Shown: positions 1-6,993, numbered from the stretch's first letter. The stretch: DNA of 13,142 nt from Candidatus Acidiferrum typicum (GCA_002478115.1 DLMH01000026.1:1-13142); one strand, 5' to 3'. Numbers and translations: made by a program. Notes: generated by a model from the sequence alone, not told the origin.

Positions 1-23
1 CTGCCCCTCGTGAGAAAAGGCGG

Positions 24-698
24 CTAGCGGTCAGCAATGACCAAAACAAAAGCGAAGCCGTCGTAGCCCTTGCTCCCGACGGTCTGGATCTCCGTGGCGG
101 TCACACGCTTCTCGGAGGCGAGTCGCTCATTGAAACGCCGTACACCTTGGATGTCAGCGTCACCGCTGGCTGCGTCCAGCACCGCGCCATTGCGCACCAC
201 ATTGTCGGCAATGATGATGCTGCCGGCGTGCGACAGCTTCAGAGCCCAATCGAAATACTCGGGCATGCTGGATTTGTTGGCGTCGATGAAAATCAGGTCA
301 AACGGGCCGCGCCCCTCTGAAGCAAGTTTCGGCAAAGTCTCAAGCGCAGTTCCCAGCCGAAGCTCGATCACGCCGCTCAGCCCGGCCAGCGCAAAATTAG
401 AGCGGGAAACTTCGGCGCGTTTCGGATCGGCCTCTAATGTGATCACGCGCCCGCCGGCTGGTAGCGCTCTGGCAAGCCAAAGGGTGCTGTAGCCGCCGAG
501 CGTGCCAATCTCCAGAACCTGGCGAGCCCCGCAGGCTCTCGCCAGAAGATGCAGCAACTTTCCCTGGACCGGAGAGACTTGGATGGACGGCAAGCCCGCC
601 GCGCCGCTGGCCTGGAGAGCCGCTTCCAGTGCAGGATCTGAAGGCACCAGCAAGTCCGTGATGTACATGTCGACGGCCGTCCAAACATCCTGGTTCAT
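24..698 (-). CDS. SAM-dependent O-methyltransferase, COMT/CCoAOMT-like (class I)
   Basis: A 224-aa cytosolic protein of the Methyltransf_3 family, which transfers a methyl group from SAM to a hydroxyl (often catechol-type) with a divalent metal. Visible signs: the SAM-binding motif I VLEIGTLGGYSTLWLA at residues 61-76, the acidic end of beta2 (ITLEAD, 86-91), the metal-site stretch FIDANK with Asp139, and ADN with Asp165/Asn166, in the order and spacing of the family. Length is normal (about 220 aa) and there is no signal peptide. The ATG at 698 follows a weak GAGAG ribosome-binding sequence five bases upstream. It is divergent from ffh across a 191-bp gap and has no obvious pathway partner in the window, so the substrate cannot be told. 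Related bacterial proteins act on catechols, caffeoyl-type phenolics or wobble-uridine precursors (TrmR); the choice among these is open. Confidence 0.9.
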   Translation of the reverse strand: MNQDVWTAVDMYITDLLVPSDPALEAALQASGAAGLPSIQVSPVQGKLLHLLARACGARQVLEIGTLGGYSTLWLARALPAGGRVITLEADPKRAEVSRSNFALAGLSGVIELRLGTALETLPKLASEGRGPFDLIFIDANKSSMPEYFDWALKLSHAGSIIIADNVVRNGAVLDAASGDADIQGVRRFNERLASEKRVTATEIQTVGSKGYDGFAFVLVIADR

Positions 699-811
699 AG
701 TGTCTCTCGCGATGACAACGGCAAAATATCTCCTATTCTAATTCTTCGCCAGCCCAGAGGTTTATGATGCCGCAAAGGCACGAAACGAGTGCAATTCGAC
801 AGAGTCGCGTG

Positions 812-833
812 ACACCTCGGCGCGCCCAGGTGT
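812..833. promoter_or_regulatory. Interrupted palindrome in the OMT/ffh intergenic region (possible operator)
   Basis: ACACCT at 812-817 and AGGTGT at 828-833 form a perfect 6-bp inverted repeat separated by 10 bp, a geometry typical of dimeric helix-turn-helix repressor sites. It overlaps the position expected for the -35 element of the putative ffh promoter and lies upstream of the divergent methyltransferase. Function is inferred from position and symmetry only; a 6-bp dyad can arise by chance. Confidence 0.3.
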
Positions 834-858
834 ACCTTCGCATCGCACCCTGTACAAT
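830..858 (+). promoter_or_regulatory. Putative ffh promoter (-10 TACAAT)
   Basis: TACAAT at 853-858 matches five of six bases of the sigma-70 -10 consensus and lies 31 bp before the ffh ATG. The hexamer 17 bp upstream (GTGTAC, 830-835) is a poor -35 match, so the promoter may be weak, activator-dependent or misassigned. The ribosome-binding sequence before ffh is also weak (GAGA near 873). Confidence 0.3.
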
Positions 859-889
859 AGAAGTGGAAACCTAGAGAACACGGTCAGCC

Positions 890-2233
890 ATGTTTGAGAA
901 CCTGACAGAGAAGCTGCAACGAACATTCAAGAACCTGCGCGGCCAGGGAAAGCTCACTGAGGAGCACCTGGACCTGGCGCTGGCGGAAATCCGCGAGGCG
1001 CTGCTCGAGGGCGACGTCAACGTGGGGGTCGGCGACGAACTGCTGGCGAACATCCGCGCGAAAGCGTTGGGCTCCGAAGTGATGCTGCAGCTTTCACCCG
1101 ATCAACAAGTGGTCAAAATCGTGCGCGACGAATTGCTCGCGCTGCTCGGCAAACACGCCAAGCCGCTCTTTGCTTCGCGGCCGCCTTCGGTGTGGATGAT
1201 CGTGGGCCTGCAAGGCTCGGGCAAAACCACCACCACCGGCAAGCTCGCCAAATGGCTTGCGCAACACGGGCATCGCCCCATCGTGGTCTCCACGGACGTG
1301 TATCGCCCCGCCGCCCGCGAACAACTCGCACAGGTCGCCAAATCCGTCGGCATCCCCATCTGGTCGGGCACAGGCACGGACAAGCCCCTCGAAATTGTGC
1401 GCGGTGCGATCAAGGAAGCGAAACTTTCGGCCAGCGACGTCATCCTGGTGGACACCGCCGGCCGCTTGCACATTGACGATGATTTGATGAACGAACTCTC
1501 CGTGCTGAAGAAGGAGCTCCAGCCGGCGGAGATGCTGTTCATCGCCGACGCCATGATTGGGCAGGACGCGGTGCGCTCCGCGGGCGAATTTCATAAGCGG
1601 CTGGGCCTGACCGGCGTGATCCTGACGAAGCTGGACGGCGATGCGCGCGGCGGCGCAGCGCTTTCGATCAGCAAGGTTTCCGGAGCGCCGGTAAAGTTTG
1701 TCGGCCTGGGCGAGAAATATGACGCGTTGGAAGGCTTTTTCCCGGAGCGCATCGTTTCGCGCGTGCTGGGCATGGGCGATATTCTTTCGCTGATTGAGCG
1801 CGCCGAATCGACCTTCGACAAGAAAGCGGCGATGGAACTGGAGCGGAAGCTCCGCAAGGAAGAGTTCACGCTGGAGGATTTCCGCGACCAGTTGCGGCAG
1901 ATCCGCAAGATGGGCCCGCTGGACCAGTTGATGGACATGCTGCCGAAAGTCGGGCCGCTTCAGAATTTGCCCAAAGACGCGTCCGTGGATGAGAAGAAAC
2001 TCAAGCAGGTAGAAGCGATCATCAACTCGATGACCAATGAAGAGCGCCGCGACCACAACGTCCTCGACGGAAAGCGCCGCAAGCGCATCGCCAAGGGCAG
2101 CGGCACCTCCGTGCAGGAAGTCAATCAGGTCATCAAGCAATACATGCAGATGCGGCAGATGATGAAGCAGTATGGGGCGATGGCTGCACGCGCGAAGATG
2201 AAAGGCCTGGGCAAACTCGCGGGCATGGGCTGA
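890..2233 (+). CDS. ffh: Signal recognition particle protein Ffh (SRP54 GTPase)
   Basis: A 447-aa protein, the usual length. With 4.5S RNA it binds signal peptides emerging from ribosomes and delivers them to FtsY at the membrane. Domains: N domain about 1-85; G domain with P-loop GLQGSGKT (106-113), the STDVYRPAAREQL region (134-146), DTAGR (188-192) and TKLDG (246-250); and a Met-rich M domain from about 300, with the finger-loop MGPLDQLMDMLPKV (341-354), the RNA-binding SGTSVQEVN segment (404-412) and a Met-rich tail. All GTPase motifs are intact. The ATG at 890 starts the standard MFENLTEKLQ N-terminus. In many bacteria ffh directly precedes rpsP; here a hydrolase and an sthA remnant, about 2.2 kb in all, lie between them. 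Confidence 0.98.
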   Translation: MFENLTEKLQRTFKNLRGQGKLTEEHLDLALAEIREALLEGDVNVGVGDELLANIRAKALGSEVMLQLSPDQQVVKIVRDELLALLGKHAKPLFASRPPSVWMIVGLQGSGKTTTTGKLAKWLAQHGHRPIVVSTDVYRPAAREQLAQVAKSVGIPIWSGTGTDKPLEIVRGAIKEAKLSASDVILVDTAGRLHIDDDLMNELSVLKKELQPAEMLFIADAMIGQDAVRSAGEFHKRLGLTGVILTKLDGDARGGAALSISKVSGAPVKFVGLGEKYDALEGFFPERIVSRVLGMGDILSLIERAESTFDKKAAMELERKLRKEEFTLEDFRDQLRQIRKMGPLDQLMDMLPKVGPLQNLPKDASVDEKKLKQVEAIINSMTNEERRDHNVLDGKRRKRIAKGSGTSVQEVNQVIKQYMQMRQMMKQYGAMAARAKMKGLGKLAGMG

Positions 2234-2358
2234 AGCAAAATCTCACTGATTTTTCATGGCTACACCCGCACGAGCACGCGAAAAATCGCAATCGGTTTAA
2301 GAACTCCCGCTGCCCGAATCACTTCAAGCAGTTTTCCTGTGCCTTCCGGTCCCTACGT

Positions 2359-3525
2359 TTAGGGGTTTCTCTGCAAGACAATATCGGCGACCTTGAGGGA
2401 CAACTCATCGGGATTGAGGTCGTTGCGGTTGCTGAGCACGACGATGGTCCAATGCTCGTCGACAAAACGTTGAATGGTGGTTCGGAATCCGATTGTGCCG
2501 CCATCGTGGTAGTTGCGTTTGTGGCCTTGATACGGGTCGAGAAACCAACCGAAACCGTAATCCGCGGGCCGCGGGGATGCCTTTGGATCACCGTCTGTCT
2601 CTTTCGGCCAGTAAGGTTGCGAACCATCGTTTAGCCTCGTGGGTGTGAACGCCGGCTGTATTTCCAGTTCACTGAGCAATTTGTGTTCCCTTAAAGCGTC
2701 ATCCCAACGCGCCATGTCTTCCAGTGAGGTGTAGATGCCGCCATCCCCGAGCACGGCGGAGGTAGGACTCTGATCGGTTTGTGCAAACGATCCATCCAGT
2801 TTCGATTTGGTATGGCCGTACGCGCGATGCGGCACTTCATTTTTGCCGTTCTCGTAAGCCACGGTGTGCTTCATGCCTGCAGGCAGGAAAATGCGAGCGT
2901 GCAGGAAGTCGCCGAAGGACTTGCCGGAAACTTTCTCCACCACCATTGCGAGCACGGCATAGCCGGAGTTGCTGTATTCCCATTTGGTGCCCGGCGGGAA
3001 ACTCGTGCCCGATTGTTTCTTCAGCAGATCGAGGACTCCCGCATCTTTGATCTGGGGAATTTGTTCCATCGGCGTATCGCCATACTGCTTCATCAGCAAT
3101 TCATCGTAGTCCAGCAGCCCGGAGGTGTGATTCAGGAGATTCCGAATCGTGATGGACTTTCCGTAGTCCGGAAAATCCGGGAAGACGTCGGTGAGTGTTT
3201 CGTTGTAGCGCAGCTTTCCATCGTGAACGAGCAACATGATGGCCAAGGCCGTGAATTGCTTGGTGACGGAGGCGAGGCGGAAGTTCGTTTTGCTGTCAAT
3301 TTTAGTCTGCGTGCGAAGTTCCGCTCCACCATAGCCCCTCTCAAATACCACGTGCCCATTTTTCAGCACCAGCACAGCGAGGCCGGGTTCATCGGGCTGA
3401 GTGACACCCGCAAAAATGGCGTTCACTTCCTGTTTCAGGTGTTCATCAGCGGCCCAGACTGGCAGCAAAGACAGCAGCCCCGCAATCAGCAAAAACGCCA
3501 ACAGGATTCGCCGATTCATGCGCAT
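2359..3525 (-). CDS. Secreted serine hydrolase, beta-lactamase/class C (AmpC/EstB-like) family
   Basis: A 388-aa exported protein of the Beta-lactamase (PF00144) superfamily, whose members are penicillin-binding-protein-like peptidases, esterases or, less often, true beta-lactamases. An N-terminal signal peptide is evident: a basic start (MRMNRR), a hydrophobic core at 7-22 and likely cleavage after VWA (25) or WAA (26). The catalytic SxxK is S86-V-T-K89, the second motif Y184-S-N186, and the third (KTG-equivalent) H340-D-G342, all in the usual order. The ATG at 3525 has a strong AGGAGG seven bases upstream; a second in-frame ATG lies two codons in. The gene is convergent with ffh and divergent from the sthA remnant. 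Six 60-base lines counted by hand average about 53% GC, against roughly 62-72% in lines of ffh, sthA and trmD, suggesting a different origin. The substrate cannot be predicted from the sequence. Confidence 0.92.
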   Translation of the reverse strand: MRMNRRILLAFLLIAGLLSLLPVWAADEHLKQEVNAIFAGVTQPDEPGLAVLVLKNGHVVFERGYGGAELRTQTKIDSKTNFRLASVTKQFTALAIMLLVHDGKLRYNETLTDVFPDFPDYGKSITIRNLLNHTSGLLDYDELLMKQYGDTPMEQIPQIKDAGVLDLLKKQSGTSFPPGTKWEYSNSGYAVLAMVVEKVSGKSFGDFLHARIFLPAGMKHTVAYENGKNEVPHRAYGHTKSKLDGSFAQTDQSPTSAVLGDGGIYTSLEDMARWDDALREHKLLSELEIQPAFTPTRLNDGSQPYWPKETDGDPKASPRPADYGFGWFLDPYQGHKRNYHDGGTIGFRTTIQRFVDEHWTIVVLSNRNDLNPDELSLKVADIVLQRNP

Positions 3526-3532
3526 CTTGCCC

Positions 3533-3552
3533 CCTCCTGGGGCGGCATTGTA
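3533..3552 (-). promoter_or_regulatory. Ribosome-binding site and putative -10 of the serine hydrolase gene
   Basis: Read on the minus strand, AGGAGG (3538 to 3533) sits seven bases before the ATG at 3525 and settles that start. TACAAT (3552 to 3547), a five-of-six -10 match, lies just upstream. No good -35 is seen 16-18 bp further up, and the implied leader would be only about 15 nt, so the -10 call is weak while the ribosome-binding site is solid. Confidence 0.45.
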
Positions 3553-3628
3553 TCACCCCACTCGTCGTTCATCTGGCCGTAACACGGCTGAGATATGGTG
3601 TCTGACCGCCCCAGGATATTTCAAGACC

Positions 3629-4324
3629 CGTATCGCGCTCAATGAAGAGGTGGAGAGTGTCGAGGAGCTGCCGGACGGCAAGGTGGCCGCGAATTTGGTC
3701 AGCAACAAGCGCATCGTGGGCGATGCGCTGCTCTACGCCGTGGGCCGCAAAGGCAATGTAGACCGGCTGAATCTCGCCGCCGCGGGAATCGAAGCCGACG
3801 ACCGCGGACGCATCAAAGTGGACGCGGAATACCGCACAAAACAGCCGCACATTTTTGCGGTGGGCGATGTCATCGGTTTTCCCAGCCTGGCGTCTGTTTC
3901 GATGGAGCAAGGGCGCATCGCCGCCGCCACGGCATTTGGCTTGCACGTGGAATCCGATCCTGCCGGCTATCCCTACGGAATTTACACGATTCCGCAGATT
4001 TCCTTCATCGGGAAGACGGAAGAACAATTGACCGAGGAGGATGTGCCGTACGAAGTGGGCGTCGCTTATTACCGCGAAATCGCGCGAGGCCAGATCAGCG
4101 GGCACACCGATGGCCGGCTGAAGCTGCCGTTTCACCGCCAGACGCTGGAACTCCTTGGCGTGCATATTTTCGGGGAAGACGCGACGGAGCTTCTGCACAT
4201 CGGGCAGGCGGTTTTTTTGTTGAAGGGCAAAATCACCTATTTCATCAACACTGTCTTCAATTACCCCACACTGGCGGAGTGTTACAAGGCGGCGGCATTC
4301 AACGGCCTGAACCGGCTGGGCTGA
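3629..4324 (+). pseudogene. sthA: 5'-truncated soluble pyridine nucleotide transhydrogenase (SthA-like), C-terminal half only
   Basis: From 3629 the reading frame closely resembles the C-terminal half of soluble NAD(P) transhydrogenase, a flavoprotein of the pyridine nucleotide-disulfide oxidoreductase family that balances NADPH and NADH. Recognisable pieces: RIALNEEVESVEE, LLYAVGRKGN, the second FAD-contact motif FAVGDVIGFPSLAS, GIYTIPQISFIGKTEEQL in the dimerisation domain, FGEDATELLHIGQA, and the family-typical end FNYPTLAECYKAAAFNGLNRLG. About 231 residues remain of a usual 460-470. The FAD-binding GxGxxG, the redox-loop region and the NAD(P) Rossmann domain are absent; upstream DNA is the antisense of the serine hydrolase and its promoter. 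The first in-frame ATG after the junction is at 3902, inside the second FAD motif region. It could not catalyse transhydrogenation. GC content (about 67% in one counted line) matches the host genes. An independent role for the fragment is unlikely but cannot be excluded. Confidence 0.85.
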
Positions 4325-4434
4325 ACCAGCCTATGCGAGAGACAATTCGAGATCGCGGTCTATGCTGCACCAGAGGTCATGCGTGGGGGCGTGAGCGCAC
4401 TTGCCGGCCGGCCCTTTGCCCGGCGCGGGAATGT

Positions 4435-4481
4435 TTGCCGGGGGGCGCGGAGTCACGCTAGAATAGAAGCTCTTTAGGAGG
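4435..4481 (+). promoter_or_regulatory. Promoter and ribosome-binding site of the rpsP operon
   Basis: TTGCCG (4435-4440, four of six to the -35 consensus) and TAGAAT (4459-4464, five of six to -10) are 18 bp apart, predicting a start near 4471. AGGAGG at 4476-4481 then lies 10 bases before the GTG start of rpsP and supports that start. The intergenic stretch 4325-4434 otherwise holds a GC-rich palindrome GCCGGCCGGC (4403-4412) and a second copy of TTGCCGG (4401-4407), with no gene. Confidence 0.5.
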
Positions 4482-4491
4482 ACGTACTTTA

Positions 4492-4731
4492 GTGCTAACG
4501 ATTCGTTTGGCCAGGATTGGCAAGAAGAAGAAGCCGTTTTACCGCGTGGTTGTCATTGAGCGGACCCGGGCGCGCGACGGTCGCGTACGAGAAGCAGTGG
4601 GAACCTATGACCCGCTGAAAAAGCCCGCGGAGATCAAGTTGGATTCCGAGCGTATCAAGTACTGGTTGGGCAAGGGGGCCCAGCCCAGCGATACGGTGCG
4701 GAGTTTTATCAAGCTGCAGAAGATTGCCTAG
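4492..4731 (+). CDS. rpsP: 30S ribosomal protein S16
   Basis: A 79-aa protein with the standard S16 start (LTIRLARIGKKKKPFYRVVV), the central RDGRVREAVGTYDPL and the LDSERIKYWLGKGAQPSDTV motif, nearly the complete family signature. S16 binds 16S rRNA and is an assembly protein of the 30S body. The start codon is GTG, chosen because it gives the canonical N-terminus and is preceded by a perfect AGGAGG. It is the first gene of the rpsP-khpA-rimM-trmD-rplS operon; 99 bp separate it from khpA. Confidence 0.98.
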   Translation: MLTIRLARIGKKKKPFYRVVVIERTRARDGRVREAVGTYDPLKKPAEIKLDSERIKYWLGKGAQPSDTVRSFIKLQKIA

Positions 4732-4830
4732 CAGGCCGGGTCAGGTCATTTTTTTCCGCGTCCTCTGACGGAATTGGGGAGGGGTCGCTTGCATTCGCTT
4801 GAATAGAGACTCGCTCGCGCGGAGGACCCC

Positions 4831-5064
4831 ATGAAGGAATTAGTTGAAGAAATCGCTCGTGCCCTCGTTGACCACCCGGAAGGCGTGCAGGTGACGGCGG
4901 TTGAGGGATCCCAAGTGACCGTCCTGGAGTTGCGGGTCCATCCGGAAGATTTGGGCAAGGTCATCGGGCGCCAGGGGCGCACGGCCAAGGCCATCCGCAC
5001 CCTGCTTGGTGCAGCCGGCATGAAACTCCACAAACGCTTCACCCTCGAGATTCTGGAAGATTGA
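4831..5064 (+). CDS. khpA: KH-domain RNA-binding protein KhpA (YlqC family)
   Basis: A 77-aa single KH domain protein. The nucleic-acid-binding GxxG loop is G46-R-Q-G49 within [19 protein letters not shown], and the chain ends with the final beta strand FTLEILED. KhpA proteins bind RNA, often as a heterodimer with KhpB (Jag), and influence small-RNA stability and, in some Gram-positive bacteria, cell division. GGAGG at 4821-4825, five bases before the ATG, supports the start. Its place between rpsP and rimM is the usual one. The stop TGA overlaps the TTG start of rimM (TTGA), implying translational coupling. Confidence 0.95.
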   Translation: MKELVEEIARALVDHPEGVQVTAVEGSQVTVLELRVHPEDLGKVIGRQGRTAKAIRTLLGAAGMKLHKRFTLEILED

Positions 5065-5672
5065 GCAGCTCTCACCAAACAACGCAGCGATGGGTACAAG
5101 TTGCCAGAATCGTGCGTCCGCGCGGCAACAAGGGCGAGGTGGCCGTGGAATTGTTCACCGACTTTCCGGCACGCCTTTCTTCGCTGAAATCCATTTATCT
5201 CCGAAAAGATGCCGGCGAGCCCAAGCGCGTCGGATTGCAGAATTTCTGGATCGACCGCAATCATCCCGGTCAGGGTGTCTTCCATTTCGAGGGCTGCGGC
5301 AGCATCTCCGAAGCGGAATCGCTGCGGGGGCTCGATGTGCTGCTCCCCATCGAAGAGCGTGTGGAATTGCCCGCAGGCCACTATTTTGTGACCGACCTGA
5401 TAGGCTGCACGGTGTTCGAGTTGCCGGAAATCGCAACAAAGTTGGCGTCGCCCGCTTGCGCTGCGGAAGAAGCGCCGCGCGTGCTGGGAACGGTCCGCGA
5501 TGTCTTCTTCCCCGGGGAGGGCGCGACCGGCACGCCGCTCCTTCAGGTGGAGACCTCTGCCGGCGAAGTGCTAATCCCTCTGGCGGAAGAAATTTGCACG
5601 CGCATCGACGTGGCCGCGCGGCGCATTGAAGTTCGATTGCCGGAGGGATTGAAGGATCTGGATGCTACGTAG
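5061..5672 (+). CDS. rimM: 16S rRNA processing protein RimM
   Basis: A 203-aa ribosome maturation factor that assists late 30S assembly, binding S19 in the head. The N-terminal RimM barrel (about 12-100) opens with [16 protein letters not shown]; the C-terminal PRC-barrel (about 105-200) shows [14 protein letters not shown] and LPEGLKDLD. The only sensible start in this frame is TTG at 5061, overlapping the khpA stop by four bases (TTGA) with only a weak purine-rich site upstream, so translation is probably coupled to khpA. It is longer than the usual 165-185 aa. Most of the excess is an Ala-rich stretch of about 15-20 residues (121-139) between the first two PRC strands, plus a polar N-terminal extension of about ten residues. 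Confidence 0.95.
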   Translation: MSSSHQTTQRWVQVARIVRPRGNKGEVAVELFTDFPARLSSLKSIYLRKDAGEPKRVGLQNFWIDRNHPGQGVFHFEGCGSISEAESLRGLDVLLPIEERVELPAGHYFVTDLIGCTVFELPEIATKLASPACAAEEAPRVLGTVRDVFFPGEGATGTPLLQVETSAGEVLIPLAEEICTRIDVAARRIEVRLPEGLKDLDAT

Positions 5673-5728
5673 CATCCGGGCGGGTTTCTTCCTTCCCGCG
5701 AACTGGGTCTCTGTTAGACTTTCCTGCA

Positions 5729-6487
5729 ATGCGATTTGACCTCATCAGCATCTTTCCCGAATTCTTTGCCGGGCCTCTGGACCACGGCATCGTGCGCCGC
5801 GCCAAAGAGGCGGGGATCGCAGAGATTCATGTGCAAGATCTGCGCCAGTTCACCAAAGACCGGCACCGCACCGTGGACGACCGGCCGTTCGGCGGCGGCG
5901 AAGGCATGGTGCTGAAGCCAGAGCCGCTGTTTGAAGCGGTGGAGAATCTGCTGGGCCACGAGGTGGGAGATGCGGAAAAGCGCGTGCCGCCGGAAGCGGG
6001 AACCACCGTTGTGTTGATGTCCGCGGCGGGGCGCTTGTTCACGCAGGAGACGGCGCGGCGTTACGCGAAGCTGGAGAGATTGATTCTGATTTGCGGGCGG
6101 TATGAAGGCGTGGACGAGCGCGTCGCGGAATTCCTGGCCAGTGAAGAGCTGTCGGTCGGGGACTACGTCTTGAGCGGCGGTGAGTTGCCAGCCGCCATAG
6201 TTGTGGATGCAGTGACGCGGCTGTTGCCGGGAGCGCTGGGCAACGAAGCCTCCACGGAAAACGAATCCTTCAGTTCGCTGGAGCCGTCAGCACAGGGCGG
6301 CACCGCTGCGATCGCACATCCGCGCCAAGCGAAACTCCTACTCGATTTCCCGCACTACACGCGGCCAGCGGAATACCGAGGCTGGAAGGTGCCCGAGGTC
6401 CTGATCGGCGGCCATCATGCCGAAGTGGCCAAATGGCGCCGCCAACAGGCCGCAGAGAAGACACGGCGAAACCGGCCCGATCTGTAG
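5729..6487 (+). CDS. trmD: tRNA (guanine-N1-)-methyltransferase TrmD
   Basis: A 252-aa SPOUT-family enzyme that makes m1G37 in tRNAs with G36G37 using SAM, which prevents +1 frameshifting. The N-terminus MRFDLISIFPEFF, DDRPFGGGEGMVLKPEP (50-66), the knot/SAM-loop motifs LICGRYEGVDERV (120-132) and SVGDYVLSGGELPA (142-155), and the later PHYTRP (208-213) are canonical. Counting from the conserved Arg (R164, equal to R154 of the Haemophilus enzyme), the catalytic Asp169 equivalent falls on Glu179 (STENESF). About 19 extra residues then follow before PHYTRP compared with E. coli. The C-terminus is shorter. The start ATG has no clear ribosome-binding site; it lies 56 bp after rimM. Confidence 0.97.
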   Translation: MRFDLISIFPEFFAGPLDHGIVRRAKEAGIAEIHVQDLRQFTKDRHRTVDDRPFGGGEGMVLKPEPLFEAVENLLGHEVGDAEKRVPPEAGTTVVLMSAAGRLFTQETARRYAKLERLILICGRYEGVDERVAEFLASEELSVGDYVLSGGELPAAIVVDAVTRLLPGALGNEASTENESFSSLEPSAQGGTAAIAHPRQAKLLLDFPHYTRPAEYRGWKVPEVLIGGHHAEVAKWRRQQAAEKTRRNRPDL

Positions 6488-6536
6488 ATGCACGTCGCCG
6501 CTCGAATAACGACTAGGATTTCGGTCACATCCTGTT

Positions 6537-6591
6537 TATAATTAGAGTTTGCCTTGGAAGTGCTGGCCCCGCCTGAGTGGGTCTGCAGGGA
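6537..6591 (+). promoter_or_regulatory. rplS leader: -10-like TATAAT, stem-loop and ribosome-binding site
   Basis: The 113-bp gap between trmD and rplS holds a perfect TATAAT (6537-6542) without a recognisable -35. It also holds a stem-loop with arms 6561-6569 (TGCTGGCCC) and 6579-6587 (GGGTCTGCA), eight pairs including one G-T wobble, one T-T mismatch and a 9-nt loop. The ribosome-binding sequence AGGGA (6587-6591) begins at the last base of the right arm and lies nine bases before the ATG at 6601. This could be an internal promoter plus an autoregulatory L19-type leader; the leader function is inferred from position only. Confidence 0.4.
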
Positions 6592-6600
6592 ACACAGAAA

Positions 6601-6993
6601 ATGAATCCGGTAATTCGTAAGCTGCACGAAGCGCAATTGCGCAAAGACCTTCCCGAGTTTCGCCCTGGCGACACGGTGCGGGTAAACGTCCGCCTGCTGG
6701 AAGGCGAAGGCGAAAAGGTCAAGGAACGCATCCAGTCATTTGAAGGCGTGGTGATCTCGAAGAAGGGCCGGGCCAGCAGCGCCACCTTTACGGTGCGCCG
6801 CGTGAGTTTCGGCACCGGCGTGGAGCGCATTTTCCCGTTGCACTCGCCCTCGATTGCTTCGATTGACGTAGTCGGCAAGGGTAGCGTGCGCCGCGCCCGC
6901 CTCTACTATCTTCGCGATCTCAGGGGCAAGGCCGCCCGCATCAAGCGCGCCGCCCGCGAGGAAGCAGCTCCCGCACCCGCCGCCAAAGTCTAA
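6601..6993 (+). CDS. rplS: 50S ribosomal protein L19
   Basis: A 130-aa protein starting [20 protein letters not shown], with [11 protein letters not shown], the [24 protein letters not shown] core and the signature [21 protein letters not shown]19 sits at the 30S-50S interface. A GTG at 6577 would add eight residues, but the ATG at 6601 gives the conserved family start and has AGGGA nine bases upstream, so it is preferred. The last 15 or so residues are an Ala/Pro-rich tail beyond the usual 115 aa. It is the last gene of the operon, followed by a strong terminator. Confidence 0.98.
   Translation: MNPVIRKLHEAQLRKDLPEFRPGDTVRVNVRLLEGEGEKVKERIQSFEGVVISKKGRASSATFTVRRVSFGTGVERIFPLHSPSIASIDVVGKGSVRRARLYYLRDLRGKAARIKRAAREEAAPAPAAKV

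Noticed and set aside
1094..2140. 348-codon open frame opposite ffh
   Set aside because: Antisense of a canonical SRP54 gene; a common artefact in GC-rich DNA with biased third positions.
2248..2287. Inverted repeat GATTTTTC / GAAAAATC after ffh
   Set aside because: AT-rich 8-bp stem with a 24-nt loop and no following T-run; not convincing as a terminator and not matched by a partner repeat near 3600 that would mark a mobile element.
2351..2364. Short hairpin CCCTA-CGTT-TAGGG at the end of the hydrolase gene
   Set aside because: Only five base pairs and no T-run on either strand; overlaps the stop codon of the hydrolase gene.
2779..3582. 267-codon open frame on the plus strand opposite the serine hydrolase gene
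   Set aside because: It is the antisense shadow of a gene with all catalytic motifs and a signal peptide; its translation has no recognisable domain.
3401..3628. In-frame extension upstream of the sthA remnant (open from 3401)
   Set aside because: It is antisense to the hydrolase N-terminus and its promoter; the translation bears no resemblance to the transhydrogenase NAD-binding domain.
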